Notes: a model not told the origin generated them from the letters alone. A stretch of DNA of 64,000 nt from Onchidella celtica (GCA_963931925.1 OZ007569.1:7554957-7618956); one strand, 5' to 3'. Shown: positions 22,918 through 36,274, numbered from the stretch's first letter. Made by a program: numbers and translations.

Positions 22918-23041
22918 TATCCGCTAACATTATCGGCGGATACTGCCCAGGTTTATCCGCCAACATTTCCGGCGGATACTGCTTGGGTTTATCCGTCAAC
23001 ATTATCGGCAGATCTTGGGCCGTCAACAGTATCGGCGGATA
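22918..23041 (-). repeat. 36-bp palindromic tandem repeat, four units
   Basis: Units start at 22918, 22954, 22990 and about 23017. Each has a roughly 25-bp near-palindrome (TATCCGC ... GCGGATA around an AACATTAT loop) followed by an 11-bp spacer, CTGCCCAGGTT. The spacer is the reverse complement of the one in the array at 38100-38195, so the two arrays lie in opposite orientation. Confidence 0.85.
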
Positions 23042-23049
23042 AATCTCTG

Positions 23050-23878
23050 TGTTATCCTAGATGTGATCAGGGATCCTGCAGGAAGCATTTGTGTCCTGTG
23101 CATGGACCTTCAAAGTGTGCTTTTGTCTCCCAAACTACAGGCGCCAGCACTTTATTATAAAACTAAGTTGACGGTGCACAGCTTTACAGTATATGATGTT
23201 ACCACAAGGGTGTCATGTGTTATGTGTGGCATGAAGCAGAGGGCAAACTGACAGCTAATGAGTTTGCATCTTGCCTCACACATTATCTCACCAACAGAAT
23301 CGGAAGATGCAAGAACGTCATTTTATACAGTGATGGATGCTGTTATCAGAATCGCAACCATATCATTGTATCAACTGAGGACATGACCATTGAGCAGAAG
23401 GTATTGGTTAAAGGGCACACACAGATAGAGGTTGATTCAGTTCACAGTGTGATAGAGAGAGCTTTGCGGCATGCTCTAATCTTCGTGCCGATGGACTATA
23501 TAAACGTCATGAAAAGCGCAAGGAAATCACTAAAGCCATATGAGGTGATGTACTTAGATCATGGATTTTTCAAGGACTTTTCTGAAGTTACATCTCTCAA
23601 GACCTCTCGCCCTGGATGCAAGAGGGGAGGCCCAACAGTAACAGACATCAAGGCATTGCAATAGAAATCAATCGGAAACATCAACTTCAAGCTGCAGTTC
23701 AGTGCTGAATGGCAGGAGCTGGCCAAACAAAGGAACTATCAGGATGGTAGGCAGAGTCCAAGGCCAGTGTACAAGGACAAGCTCAAGATCCAAGAAAGTT
23801 AATACAAACACTTGCAGGAACTCAAGGCAGGAATCCTTCGAGACCACCAGGCTTTTTACGACAACTTGCCTCAGTGAC
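23050..23878 (+). pseudogene. Transposase-like gene (DUF7869-type), decayed
   Basis: Two frames joined by a frameshift near 23205 give one protein-like sequence: GSICVLCMDLQSVLLSPKL, ALYYKTKLTVHSFTVYD, then YVWHEAEGKLTANEFASCL, NVILYSDGCCYQNRNHI and VKGHTQIEVDSVHSVIER. This layout, with an Asp in MDLQ, an Asp in YSDGC.GQN-like and a late GHT..DSVHS block, is what I recall for DUF7869 proteins, which look like a DDE/RNase H-fold transposase. The frame continues through in-frame stops near 23662 and 23800 to FYDNLPQ. I infer a dead transposon gene. The family name is from memory and the enzymatic role is unproven. Confidence 0.55.
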
Positions 23879-24222
23879 TTTGATTTTCTTGAGTGGCGTT
23901 GTTGCACGACTGTGCAAAAGTATTAATTTTTCATGTAGGCCTACTCCTTATTAACTTCAAGTAACTGTTCATTTCTGTAAATCAGACTTTGAGAGATTGC
24001 GTTTTACAACTCAACATGTCTTCAATTTTGTCACTTTTCTTTGTTTTCACCAATACAGATGAATTTGAGAAAATTTATATCTTTGTCTTCCTGTCTTTTA
24101 CATCAGCATTTACTGTAATTTTGTTTTCGTTCTTGTTCTATGCAAAAATCAAGTGTAATTAACAATACTACAAAACGCTGAGCTCGTGCATTACAGTTAA
24201 TTGATAAATTCATGTTAACTGT

Positions 24223-24229
24223 ATCTCTT

Positions 24230-24261
<32 letters not shown>

Positions 24262-24338
24262 CCTCTTTCTCTCTCTCTCTCTCTCTCTCTCCCCCCCGTC
24301 TCTCTCTCCCTCTTTCTCTCTCTCTCTCTATCTCTCTT

Positions 24339-24386
<48 letters not shown>
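24223..24386. repeat. CT/GA microsatellite
   Basis: About 160 bp of CTCTCT with a few TTT and CCC interruptions. Open frames across it are low-complexity artefacts. Confidence 0.95.
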
Positions 24387-24388
<2 letters not shown>

Positions 24389-27120
24389 GAACACAGACAC
24401 ACACAATAATAATCAGAACAATAATGATATTCGCATTGTCAATCATTTTAACTTGTGGTTTCTGACGCCATAAGGGAACTGCATACTGCATCAATTTGCA
24501 ACTGACAAAAGTGAACCTGTTTTAAGACTAGTTGATATAATTCAGAACTGTGAACTTGAGCAGTACCGGTATAAATTTGAAAAGCTTTGCATTCAGAGTG
24601 TACACTTAAATAGGATCTTATAATCAAGGCAGGAGTACCTTATGCAATCACACACACAAAGAAGATTTACGTAAAAAATAACCAACAAAATATTAATACA
24701 ACGACAAGTCTTTACCAATGATAATTCATAAAGCGCTCACCAGTCTTCACGGAATTTAATTCAGAAGGCACACACTTAAACGTTTTCTATTCTAATCAGC
24801 CAGATAAAATTCGGGAGACAAAACTGTTCAACCAACTTGACTGGAGATAACGGCTTTGACGCTCGATATACATATGGGGAACAGAAATGTTCAACTCCCC
24901 GGTTTTCCACAACGCTTTACTTTTCTTGCTCCAAATCACAGTATGTGATAAAGAATTAGTGCAGAAAATGAAAAATCAACTTTGAAATCAGTACATGTTG
25001 CTCTCTTTCTTAAAAGTAGTCTTTACCTTTTCCTGTAAAGTGTTCTGCAATGGAGTTAACCGGTTTCTTCCCCTGGCCGACGATGTAGTCATGTGACACT
25101 CTTCCTTTGTGATGATTGGTTATAAATTTTTTTTTTTTAGGTGCTTGTAACAAAATTCGCTTGGAAATAGAATGCTAATTATTTGGAGATTAAAAACCCC
25201 TTGTGTCGTAACACGTGTTTGCTTTTTTTTGTTACCCGAGAAACGACACCCAATCCGCTTTTTTAAGAATGGATAAAATACCTACATTTCTGTATTTGTT
25301 CTTCTGCCCTATTCCATTGTTCACGATTTTTGTATGAGCAAATGCCATTTTGATGTCCCTGCCGTTCATGTTTGATTATTAATACAAAAAAACAAACACA
25401 CACAAAAAAACAACAACAACAGATGATGTAAATTTTATGATTATTGTCGTCCGTAACTCACTTAAAAAATAAACACATCTGCATTGTGATCATCTGAGCC
25501 GTGTCTAGCAGGCAACCAACCAAGGCTACAAACAATTCGCTGCTAGCCTCCTGTTTCCTCGCCCCACCGCACGTTTCATTTGCTGCGTCATGTCCTATCT
25601 GCTGATACAGTCTTGACTAGGAGACAGGCCTTATTTGATTGGTCTGACTCTGAATATTCTCAGCTGACATTATAGCACGGCTTCCCTCGGGAAATCCGAT
25701 AGTAAAGCAATTTGAATTCTTGCAGTTCCTGTTACCTGAACAATTCATGTTGGCTAACGTCCCGAGTAACGATTTACCAACAAAAAAACACAAAAAAACT
25801 TTTAGTTAGTATCAAGACCAGAAATGGGGTAGGGCTGAGGTAGACGGGAGACAGGCGGTTTAGGTGCTAGAAAAATATCGCAGTGAGCTATCCCTGCACA
25901 AATACCTTTTCCCGTTGTTTTCTGGTTGTTTTTTTTTCTCCTCCTCTCTGCCCCCTCTTCCTCCGCCCACTCCCTCCACCAGTCACACAGACATACCGAA
26001 AAAACAAAATTATCTTTCACTGACTTTGTGGAAAGTGCAGGTTTTTATTTATTATGATTCGGCTATGTCTTATGTAGTCAGAATAGTGGGAACTTGCAAT
26101 TTCAGTTCTAGTTTCACTGACTGCCGTTTGAGGTAGTGCAAGGTGGCTTCTTCATTTTGTCCTTCTGTTAAGTGTTAACCTTTCTAAAATATCCCCATCT
26201 TCAACATAACACTGGGCGTTCAGAGTAAAAGGATCAGAGAAGAAACAGGGAGAAGCAGTTAAAAATGTAAGGTTTTCCAAACCAGTCTATATAGGCCCAT
26301 TTCACATATCGGCCATCTTTGTTGTAAGGACCGACGCATCACCATGGCGATTGTAGCATTGATTTTGATTCGTTAGCTGATTTGCACTGCAAGCATTTGA
26401 GGCGTCGCGAACGAATCGGCGGCGAGCTACTACAGTAAACAATGACACGTGTGTACATGCGTATGCCAGATGTTTGGTCAATTCTTTCATTTCCTTTCCC
26501 CTGTTTACTATACACAGATGGTAGGGAATCTGACCAGCCTGGATCCATCCTTTCCACCCCCGTCATAACAGTCAACTGCAATGCAACCGGCAGGCATTTT
26601 AACCGCTTAGACATGTATATTTCGAAGTTACACTCATCAGCTGATCCACCGGCCATCTTGGGTGTCGGAAGAAAAAAAACAAAAACACTCTGAGACGTCA
26701 TTCGCAATGAGCCTACAGTACTAACCAAACTTTCAATGGTGTCCAATGTCCTCAAACTGTGGCAATCCCAAGTGACACTGCAAAGGAGTAGAATGGCTCA
26801 ACAGTGCATGATTTCAAATTGCGACAGACCAGGAAGGTAAAAAAACAACAACAAAACACAAAATAATTCTTCCTGGAAAACGGGGCACGTATAAGCCTTT
26901 TGTTGACCATGGCACAGACCTAATTAATTGACAAAGTCTTGTGAAATGTCATTCTTTCTGTCTACACAATATGTGCCTTTTATGGCAAGTCTTGTCTACC
27001 GTGTTTTATTGTGATCCCAAGTCCAAAAAAGTAAAGTGACCGAAATAATTTTGCTTTCTTGTTGTCGACAAGGTCTTCGAGATGATTCATTCATACCCAT
27101 GAGCCTTAACATTACCACCA
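24387..27120. other. No recognisable gene
   Basis: AT-rich, poly-T/poly-A rich sequence with short open frames on both strands, the longest at 26339-26755 on the minus strand. None shows a familiar domain or biased composition. I see no tRNA or structured RNA. Confidence 0.5.
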
Positions 27121-27159
27121 CCCGTTTTCACCTCCCCTCCGGTGTGGTATTCCAGATTA

Positions 27160-27290
27160 TCCCCCCCCCCCCAAAAAAAATAAATTATATCCCCCCTGAT
27201 ATTTCAGAATACCTCCCGCATACTCTAGGATGTCATAGAAAACCCCCGGATATTCTAGAAGATCCCCCTCTATAACAGTTTATCCCCCGG
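27160..27290 (+). repeat. C-rich dispersed repeat (ATCCCCC family)
   Basis: After a poly-C/poly-A run, the sequence repeats ATCCCCC and TCTAGAA/TTCTAGG motifs, including GATCCCCCTCTATAAC. The same arrangement occurs in reverse complement at about 37990-38085, and a weaker one lies at 33855-33950. The element type is unknown. Confidence 0.55.
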
Positions 27291-28388
27291 TGTTACGATG
27301 TTGCTATCCTAAATGTTACGAATTTGGGGGGAATCCGTCTACTTAAGGTTTCGACTGCATTTAAATCGAGAGGTACTTAATATCTAATCTTTCGTACCAT
27401 GCCACACACTAAGAACAATCTGAATAAGTGTCATAAACAGACCTGCAGGGCCACAAATTTAATTACATTAATTACCCTAACAATTTTGTCTAGATCTATT
27501 ATATAGTAAAGACAACATCAGCAGCATCAAATCCAAATTCAATAATACCTCACTAGAATTCTACTCTAGATTCCTATAATATTATTATACTTCTGACTCA
27601 CTAACAATCTAAGTACTAATTATATATATCTCAGATCTGGTCTGCCTACTACATATATCAATCAATACACTAATATGGTCTCTGGCGACAATGTCATCTC
27701 AGCCATTTGTGCCTAACGCTTATAATAATCGAGCCCGTCAATACAAACTGACGTAGTTAAGTCTAGAGATCTACTCTAGGATGGGCTGGCAATGCCCAGC
27801 CTCATCCAGACAAATCAATCACAATTCACAGATGTGTATGCCATACATTCATACTAGTTGCAAGTCTATATATATCTTTATCTTGCATTCTTGGGTAGCA
27901 CTCCTAGTATATGCGGCAATCCTGTCCTACTGGATAACTTATGTTCAGCTCCTCGTTCATGGTTGAGTCATCAATAGACAAACACTTACGATTATTCCCT
28001 GGTGTTAGAGACCAGGGAACGATGGACAATAGCGGTGGGCATATCTCATTCAGGCATATGGATTCATCTCAAATGTCTATAGTGGACTAGACATGAGTCG
28101 TACAACTTTATGATTCTTCAGGCAGAATCGTGCCGACGCCTGCACAGATTGGAGTTTTCTGTATGGAGTGCAGGATATATGTCTGGGCCATGGAGCTATT
28201 AATAACACTGGAGTCCGTACCAGCTGATTTCATGCGTGCGCATTAGAAGACAATAGTCGCCATCTTGTTTAGGGCGAGCACGGACTGCGCCTCAGTGTTT
28301 ACACATCCGTTGCACAACAGCTAACGAAAGCAGAGAGAGGGATTTTCAACTTTGTTTCAACTGCTAGTAGACTACCGGTATACAAATC
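27291..28388. other. Intergenic stretch, possibly containing an LTR remnant
   Basis: The segment 27291-28207 begins TGTTACGATG and ends ATTAATAACA, with TGGAGTCC one base after the end, which is the shape of an LTR followed by a primer site. No matching partner or target duplication is visible, so this is only a suggestion. 28208-28388 is the 5' flank of the THAP gene. Confidence 0.25.
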
Positions 28389-31300
28389 ATGGTTCAGAAC
28401 TGCTGTGTTGTGAACTGCAACAACAGATGCACCAAGGAAACTCCAGTTTCATTTCACAGGTAAGAAGAATGTTGATTTTTAATGATTAATTTTTAATCGG
28501 GACGCGCTCGGTAACCACGAGGAAGGGTAGGCTCGATTTAGAACTCGAGACTAGCATAAAAGAATGGTGACATGTATAATGAAATGATATAGCCTACACC
28601 TTGGGCTTGACTTTGACTATGATACAGAACTAGACTACACATGTAGTCGATCTGTAGAGGCAGAAGGATCTTTATAAAAAAAAACAACAGAGATCTAGAT
28701 CTTATCAATATCATATCTGTGGTCAATGCACTAGGTGCGGTCACGAGGCAGTAAATGAAATGGTAAATGTCCAGAAGAAGTAAACAATGGGGAGGACTTC
28801 CGAATGCGTTCCTTAGCTCGACAAGTGCATAGGCATTGTCAGATTGATATGTAACGTCGTGAGGGTCTAGTCAGATTGACATATCAGGGGAAGCCGCCGG
28901 GGTAGCTATGTATTGTTTTCACTCGGGCTATGGAACACATTCGGAAGTCCTTCCAAATTCTCTCTCAGTTAATCTGTGCTAGTCAGAACACTTTTCATGT
29001 CTAAGCATCAACTGCATGTCTGTGCGGTCACCTGTTGGTGGTGCAGTCACAAGCTGCTGGTCGTGCAGTCACCTGCATGTAAGTGCCATCAGTGCATGCT
29101 CTCTGTGCGACCAATATCAAAATAGATATCTGATAAACAACTTACAACCTTCCCATTCTCCTTTTTTCTAATTCTATGTCTTCCCACTCTTTCTCATCCT
29201 CATGCTGGTATTTTGCCTTATTTTTGTGGGCTGCTCTTCATCACCACACCACACACACACTTTTTCTTTCTACCTTCCCTTTCAGACACAGGTAGCTGCA
29301 GGGCTAACTCTATTTTTAGTTTTAATTGTTCTGACATATTTTTGATTTCTCATGTGTTTGGGGGAAAAGCAGATTTAAGTGCTATATTTGTTTATCAGAT
29401 GCCACTATTTGTTTTCAAATCAGTTATTTTGATTTTTTAAAAAACTTTGTTGCTTTTTTTTTTTAACCTCCAGATTCCCTCGGAAGGACCCTGAACGTAT
29501 GAAACTGTGGGTCAGTCGCATCAGCAGACAGACACCCGATGGGAAACCCTGGGTACCCACCCAATTTGACAAGGTGTGCAGTGCACATTTTCTGCCATCC
29601 GACTTTAATTTTGGCTTGGATCATAAGACACTCTCAAGCTCAGCTGTGCCCTCTGTGTTTCCCCACTACCCTGCCCTAAAGCAGTGTCAGCCTGTCAGAA
29701 AGCGGCCATCTCCTAAGAAAAGAGGGCCACCTTCTAGCTCCACCATGTCGAGTTGTGAAAGCGTCCCTACAAAGGTTTCTTTTTTGGATCACAACTACTG
29801 TTGCCCTTCCGTGGAAGCAGATTTGGAGAGAACAAAGAAGAAACTGGCCAACGTTGAGTCAAAACTACGCGACAAAACACAAGATCTGAAGAACGTCAAT
29901 GCAAAACTGAAACGCAGGGAATCTCGCATCTCCAACTTACTGGAGGATATTTCAAAGCAAAGGTTGTTGCATGACGAAGAAGTCAGTCTCCTGAAGGACA
30001 ATTTCAGTGAGGAAACATTTACACTTATTGAGAATGAGCTGCAGGCTCAGGGCAACTCCAAGCAAGGACATCGATATTCAGATGACCTGAAGGCTTTTGC
30101 GGTAACACTGCACTTCTACAGTGCTGCTGCCTATGAGTATGTCAGGAAGTATCTACATCTTCCTCACCCAGATTCTTCATCAGAAGATGGGCTTCATCAA
30201 ACAGTGTTCAGCCTAGTTTTCTCGCCAGTGTAGTGGAGTACCTAAAAAGCAAGTGTCTGCTGGAGCAGGATATGAAAGATGTCGCCATCATGTTCGATTC
30301 AATGAGCATCAGAAAAGAAATGGTGTATGACAAGAAGTTGCAGACATATGCTGGCTTCATTAACTATGGGTATATTCAAACTGCTGCTGCTGACACTCTT
30401 GCTACAGAGGCCCTTGTATTGCTGGTCGTTGGTCTCAAAAAGAGCTTTAAGCAACCCATCGGCTATTTTCTCATCGACAAGATTTCTGCCAGCCAACAAG
30501 CCCAGATCATAAGACATGGTGTGTCATTGATGACAGATGCTGGGTTCAATGTCCATGCTGTCGTCTGTGATGGGGCCTATGCCAACCAGTCCACTGCCCA
30601 ACAACTAGGTTGCAGAATGACTGAACCCAATATGGTGACATCATTTCAACATCCAAGTGACCCGTTAAGGAAAGTTCATTTTGTGCTTGACGCTGCCCAC
30701 CTCCTCAAAAACATTCGAAATTGCCTTGCGGACCTAAGGGTTTTGAAATGTGGCCAGCAGGAGATCAGGTGGCAATACATTGTGGAGTTACACAAACTGC
30801 AGTCCAGCAACACCCTGTATCTTGCCAACAAGTTGAGAGGCAGGCATATTGACTTCGCCAAAAACAAAATGAAAGTGAGCTTAGCTTCACAGACCTTGAG
30901 CTCATCTGTGGCCAGTGCCATAGATTACCTCAGAGATGTGGTTAAACTGCCACAGTTTTCTGGCAGTGAAGCCACCTGTCAGTTCATCAGGTGGTTCGAC
31001 TCCATTTTTGACTTGGCCAACTCCAGCAGTTGTCTCGCAAAAGGCCTAAAGAGCCCTCTAAATAGAAGTAACTTTGCTGCAAAGTCAAGAATGGTGCAGG
31101 ATGGATGTGCCTACATCCGAGGCCTAACTGACGTACAAGGTAAATCACTTCTCAGTGGTAAAAGGAAAACTGGATTCCTAGGCTTCATAGTGACCATGAC
31201 ATCCATCATCACCATCGCAGAGAAACTTCTCTTCTCCTCGGGTTACAAGTTTTTTCTGACTTACAGGTTGTCCCAGGATCACCTGGAAACTTTGTTCAGT

Positions 31301-32086
31301 AAAATCAGAAGAAGAGGAGGTTGCAACAACAATCCCAATGCTCTGCAGTTTCAGTGGGCCCTCAGGGCTCTTTTACTGAGGAACGGGGTAGCAGCCTCTC
31401 AGCGAGCTAATTGCAGCACATTGCCAGAAGTGAACAACACTTTGTTTGCTGATTCCACCTCAGAAGACTCTGCACCTCTGCCATTGCCAAATGAGGGACA
31501 AGCTTCAGCCAGCAATGCCAGTCATGACCCTGAGTTCAGCGAAATGCTGATGAGTCCTGGAGTGTACCATGATCATGTCTTGCACTACATTGCCGGATTT
31601 ATTTGCAGGAAGATGGCACGGAAAATTCGGTGCTCCGAGTGTCAGAGTTTTCTGACTGACAAAGATAAACTTAGCACAGCAGCAGTTTTCACTCGGAGTA
31701 TTGACAATGGTGGACTAATGTATGCCAGCAGGGACACTTTACGTGTGGTTAAAGCTGCAGATCGATCATTACGACGGCTTTTGGTCACTGCTAGGGAAGG
31801 CCCGTTAGCTTCTGTTTCACCAGTGACTACACGGCTGGTGACCATCGAAGTCCTGGAGTCCCTTGGCAGCTCAGTATTTCTTGAGCTTGGCAAGCACTGT
31901 ATGGAGCGCCACTGCATTGAGACAGAAGACGACCATGTCTCCCAGATCATCAAAGAAATATGCGGACTATTCTGCAATATAATTTTAACACATCATGGAA
32001 GGCTCTATAATGAACGATTTGTTCACAAGAACCGTGGATCAGAACGTCACAAATTGAGCAAAACAATCCTTTTCCTCCATATATAG
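28389..32086 (+). pseudogene. THAP9 / P-element-type transposase, one frameshift
   Basis: Exon 1 (28389-28459) starts MVQNCCVVNCNNRC. A GTAAG donor leads to exon 2 at 29474, where the phase fits. Together they form a THAP C2CH finger (CCVVNC ... VCSAHF) ending in the AVPSVFP box. A coiled coil follows (about 29815-29990), then the P-element core. Catalytic-type motifs: MFDSMSIRKEM, VVCDGAYANQS, LDAAHLLKNIRN and the late DHLETLFSKIRRRGGCNNNP with its Glu. A single frameshift at about 30180 splits the gene into 29474-30233 and 30183-32086. Otherwise about 900 residues are open, near the length of human THAP9. I did not find terminal inverted repeats, so it may be a young transposon, a host-retained gene, or an intact gene with a sequencing error. 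Confidence 0.85.
28790..28954. mobile_element. Fold-back MITE in the THAP gene intron
   Basis: About 165 bp with inverted ends: GGAGGACTTCCGAATGCGTT on the left and the complement of AACACATTCGGAAGTCCTTCC on the right. It lies within the 28460-29473 intron. Its centre shares a GTCTAGTCAGATTGAC...ATCAGG...GGGGTAGCT block with 48835-48905. Confidence 0.65.
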
Positions 32087-32885
32087 TATATCTCAAATTT
32101 CCATGGACCCCGGATTGAAAATGTATATGTACGTCTATTCTGTATTCATTCCTTTTCTACAACTTGGTGACACCACATAATAATGAAAAAAGTTTACATC
32201 AATGAGAAGTTTTCATGATATACATGCATTACTGATACACAGTTCTCCAACGTAAATCTCTGTTGATGGCTCTTCTGACCCTTTACTGCTGCATTAATAC
32301 AGCTCAAGTAAAGGATTTTACAATAAGACTTGTACATAATATTATGGTGTGAATCAGTCCTGAAAGACTCTAGTGGCGATGGCTGTTATTCACTCGTAGG
32401 AACAACACAGCCCTATTTGACATCCTGGACTACATACCTTTATCAGTTTATGGTGGTGAAAGACCAGTGTTAACATGACTCTTAACATTGTACTGACAAT
32501 TTGGAGTAAGCTCACAGCCATTTGACATTCTGGAGTGCACAATATTTATGTAGTAATGGCAGTCCTGAAAGACCTGTTAGCATGACTGACAACAATGGAG
32601 GAAGCATAAATCGAATCTAACAAGTGAGTACAACCAAGCTTGTGGTTTAAGATGTTTTTCTTCTTGGCTATTCAGATCATTTACTACATCTAGGCCTATG
32701 ATTTATTATTATGACTTTTCCTCTCTCTCTCTCACACACACACATGCACCAGCTGCCTGGATCTTAATGGGTCTATGGCAAAACCAACTTTCCCTCAGTT
32801 CTTTAGCATGTTTTTTTTTTGTGTTTTTTAATAATTCTAATTCTTACTGTTGGTTATCTGAGAGAAACTGACTTGTAAAGTTTCC
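32087..32885. other. 3' flank of the THAP gene, no gene seen
   Basis: No open frame or known repeat apart from a short CT/CA run near 32720. Terminal repeats for the P-type element were looked for here and not found. Confidence 0.5.
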
Positions 32886-33846
32886 TGTCCGCACAGTGAT
32901 TTTTTTTTTTAACATGACTCGTCATGAGCTAAAATAACATGCGGTAAAAAGAGTACTACATAGCTCCCTTCCCTAGTTTTACTTGTAATTTTACTTCCAA
33001 ACGATTGACCAATCAATAAAAATAACATAATATAAAAACAGCATAAATCATAGATTTATTTATTATCAAACACTTAAATAATATATGATAATCCGTAAAT
33101 AAAATAAATGTTATTATTTCTGCTTGTTATCTTTTAATTTTTATCACATCCGTGAAAAGATAGACAGAACAGCGCTGGCTAGGCCCTATCTATTACATGT
33201 ACAATACTGTACGGGGCGGCCTTGCGCTGCCGTGCCTTGCCCTACTTGTTCCGCCATCTTGGGGTTTCAATTGTTCGCGGCTCGCGGGGCAAGCGAAGAG
33301 GGCTGTGCGGACTCCAGTTTAATAGTACCTCCATGGTCTGGGCAGACTTTTATACTGTCTAGCCACCTGCAACTACCGTCCAAATCCCTAGATTTCATTG
33401 GTGCGGTCAGCTCCGAGCTGAGCTCGCAGTATAATGTATTCTATTGTATAAGTCGGTTACGGCCTTGCACTAATACAGACAAGGTCAATTTAAAATGTCA
33501 AAACAACTACTGAAATCTTTAAACCCTCGTGCTTTCTACATTTTATGCACGAATTTCTGAACGCGACTAAGCGTCTTAAACTATCTATCCTTATTCGCCC
33601 CTTCTCTTCCCTTCTAAGTGTTCATCAAAATCACGGGGTCGAGAACGGCTCTGTCACTCCTAGCTATACATTTATTCTATCTCGCCCCACTTTCTTTCCA
33701 TCTCTAAAACAAAAGTGTTTCAAACAAACTGTTCACGAGAACAGCTCAAGGACAAATCACGCTGGTTAGAATTAACAAGTCGTGAAAATTTACTCACTGA
33801 ACTCGTGACCTAGCACGGCATTTATGGACTTAATCTGTTCTTGACA
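32886..33846 (-). repeat. Diverged LTR related to the Gmr1-like LTR
   Basis: Read on the minus strand from 33846, the sequence starts TGTCAAGAACAGATT and follows the Gmr1-like LTR through CATAAATG, CAGTGAGTAAATTTT, TAATT..AACCAGCGTGA and onward with substitutions and gaps. The other end is placed at TGTCCGCAC (32886), the complement of GTGCGGACA, by analogy with the CCGCGACA terminus. No target duplication is left, so this end is approximate. Confidence 0.62.
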
Positions 33847-34492
33847 CCCGGGGTTAAATAGGATGGGGGATACTTGCCAATGGGTAGACGGTATCCTATA
33901 TTATCCCCCCCCCCCCCGGTTACAAATTATCCCCCACCTTTTTTTTTGGGGGGTAGTCTTTTCTCCCCTTTTCTTCGTGTGCGTTTCTGTGGAAGGAACT
34001 TTACTTTGTGTACTAGATCTACATCATTATAAGTAATGAAGATATTTCTCCTGGGCAGGGCCGGGTAACTCAGCTAGTATAATATAAAGTGCGACTTGTG
34101 ACTTAACATGCGTTTAAAGCCGATCCCTCCAATTGCTTGACAATTTAACATTAGGCCGAGTAGTGACAGGAAATAGCCTGACATAAACTGGGGGCACAAA
34201 TCTTTCTCCTCCCGTCCACCCACCATACCCTTTTCTGGAGCTTTTAGCAGTAGTAGTAATTAAAGAGATTTAATTTCAGTAGTGGTGTTCTGTGTATGGA
34301 GCAATGAAAATAAAGTACATTCAGTATCAACAAAAGTGCCAAGATGTAATTGGCCTAGCGTCCTCAGTCTCCTTTGTTAACAATCCTCTAATACATGTGT
34401 ACCAGTGTGATGAATATTACCATTCAACTCTTAGCACCGTGGTGCTTGCTCACAGTCTTCACAAAGCAACACCACACCAGGATCTTTTTTGG
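33847..34492. other. No recognisable gene; poly-C run and ATCCCCC repeat
   Basis: Contains a C-homopolymer near 33905 and the weaker copy of the ATCCCCC repeat. The remainder shows nothing I can name. Confidence 0.45.
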
Positions 34493-34624
34493 TGACAGGG
34501 ACTACATTTATTATATATAAAAAAATAGAAAAGGGTCATGTAGCCCAGGCAATGGTTGGAGTGACAATTATATAAATAAAAGCTAAACTAAAAGTGATGA
34601 CTCAAAATGGTAACTAAAAAGTGT

Positions 34625-34752
34625 TAACTAAACACCCAGTGACATAAAGTACTAAAAACCCTAGTGAAGCAAAATGCTAACTAAAAACCCAGTGACATGA
34701 AGTACTAACTAAAAACCCAGTGACATGAAGTACTAACTAAAAACCCAGTGCA
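34625..34752. repeat. 28-bp tandem repeat, about four units
   Basis: The unit is 28 bp and contains ACTAAAAACCCAGTGACATG. The later units are nearly identical; the first two are degenerate. Confidence 0.8.
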
Positions 34753-36274
34753 GCCCGCCCATGGGCGTTCCCGGCTTACTGCCTCATCAGCACTGCAAAG
34801 AAGTCCAAAATGATGGACGCACATTATAATACACATGCATACATGTAAATAATCATCAGCATACATAGGTCAATTGTTATGTTACTGCTACCATAATTAA
34901 CAATATGCACTCAGCATACCATCCGCACACGCTCACATCCACACATATCCAAGTAGGTTGCTTCCCACGTGTATATCAAATACTGGAGAGGTAAAGACGG
35001 ACACAAGCCCTCCAGGCCTGAAGACCAAATCACTATCCACTCAAGCATGAGGTTATCCTCTTCAGTCGATCTCATTGTTATAACAACGATCACACCAGCT
35101 ATAATATTATACAGTCGCCCTTTGCCGAGGCCTTGGCCACGACACCACAACATACAACACTTGTACCCATTTGTTTCGTTACAGCTCATATCATTCGCGT
35201 AAGGCCATCCCATTCATACGCGTCATTCACATCCATTCAGCACGCACACAACAACGATCCTTCTTACAATACTATTTCACTAACCATGGATGGACACGCC
35301 AACATCCAGGCGCGGTGTCTCACCGCCTGCAGCTACCCTTCCCGCTGGCACTGCAGCATGACACAATGATCGTACCGGCTCTGGTCTGCAATAATTAGGA
35401 CAATATACCGCATAACCCCAGTCGCCTCATGTACCACTCTACAATATGGTGCAATAATAGTGATCTAAACTGAGTTGAAAGAGGAATGGAAGCTCCAATC
35501 TGACAGTATCTTACTTCTCAGACTGACCTGTAGGTCAAATATCCAAATGTATTTGCGCGCACTAACCAGTAGGCCTACTCCTACCCGGCGATAGGTCCAA
35601 TCCAATAACTATTCTTACCATTCATTAGCTACTTTCTCTACACACATCTTATCTACGCTGCCTACTCAACGGCAGGGTGGCTAGATTCCACTTCAAATTA
35701 ACCAAGAGAAGGTCTCCACAGCGTCGACCTCACTTACAATATTATAATTACATGATGATGCCACATTACTGTGATACTGCAACTTTGAATTCCACTTCTG
35801 ATTAAGTGATTGTAACAATATAGCTCTACGGATAACCACGTGCTTACGCACAGAATTTAGCAACCATTATACTTAATATAAAGCATACGACAGGAATTAC
35901 CTATAGTATTCTCGGCACTGCAAAAGAGCGCTGTAAATACCAAAGAGCACGAAATAAAACATAACTCACCAGCTGTCATCGGTCAAAACCGCCCGCATAC
36001 ACTTGGAACGCACGAGGCCAACTTTCTCGGGTGATGGTCGAACTTCTGGCTGGTCTGAGAGCGCCGTCTGGAAGATGACCAAGCGTCCAGACCGACCCGG
36101 TTTTATCCACCCTAAGCCCGCCAAAACCGGACAAAGCGCGATTCGACCATTGGCCAAGACAGGCACTGATACATAAGTTGTTATGCCTCGAAGATGACTA
36201 GACAAAGAATGATTCGACCATTGGTCGAGATCCTGAACACAGAATAATACACAACTTGAACCTCAATAAAGGGA

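Noticed and set aside
22918-23041. CRISPR array
   Set aside because: The 36-bp period and palindromic units look CRISPR-like, but the spacers are the same sequence each time and the context is clearly eukaryotic.
24210-24494. Arg/Glu or Leu/Ser open frames on both strands
   Set aside because: It is a CT microsatellite.
26339-26755. 138-codon minus-strand gene
   Set aside because: No domain, no splice partners, and composition like the flanking non-coding DNA.
28208-32885. Terminal inverted repeats for the P-type element
   Set aside because: Candidate motifs on the two flanks did not pair convincingly.
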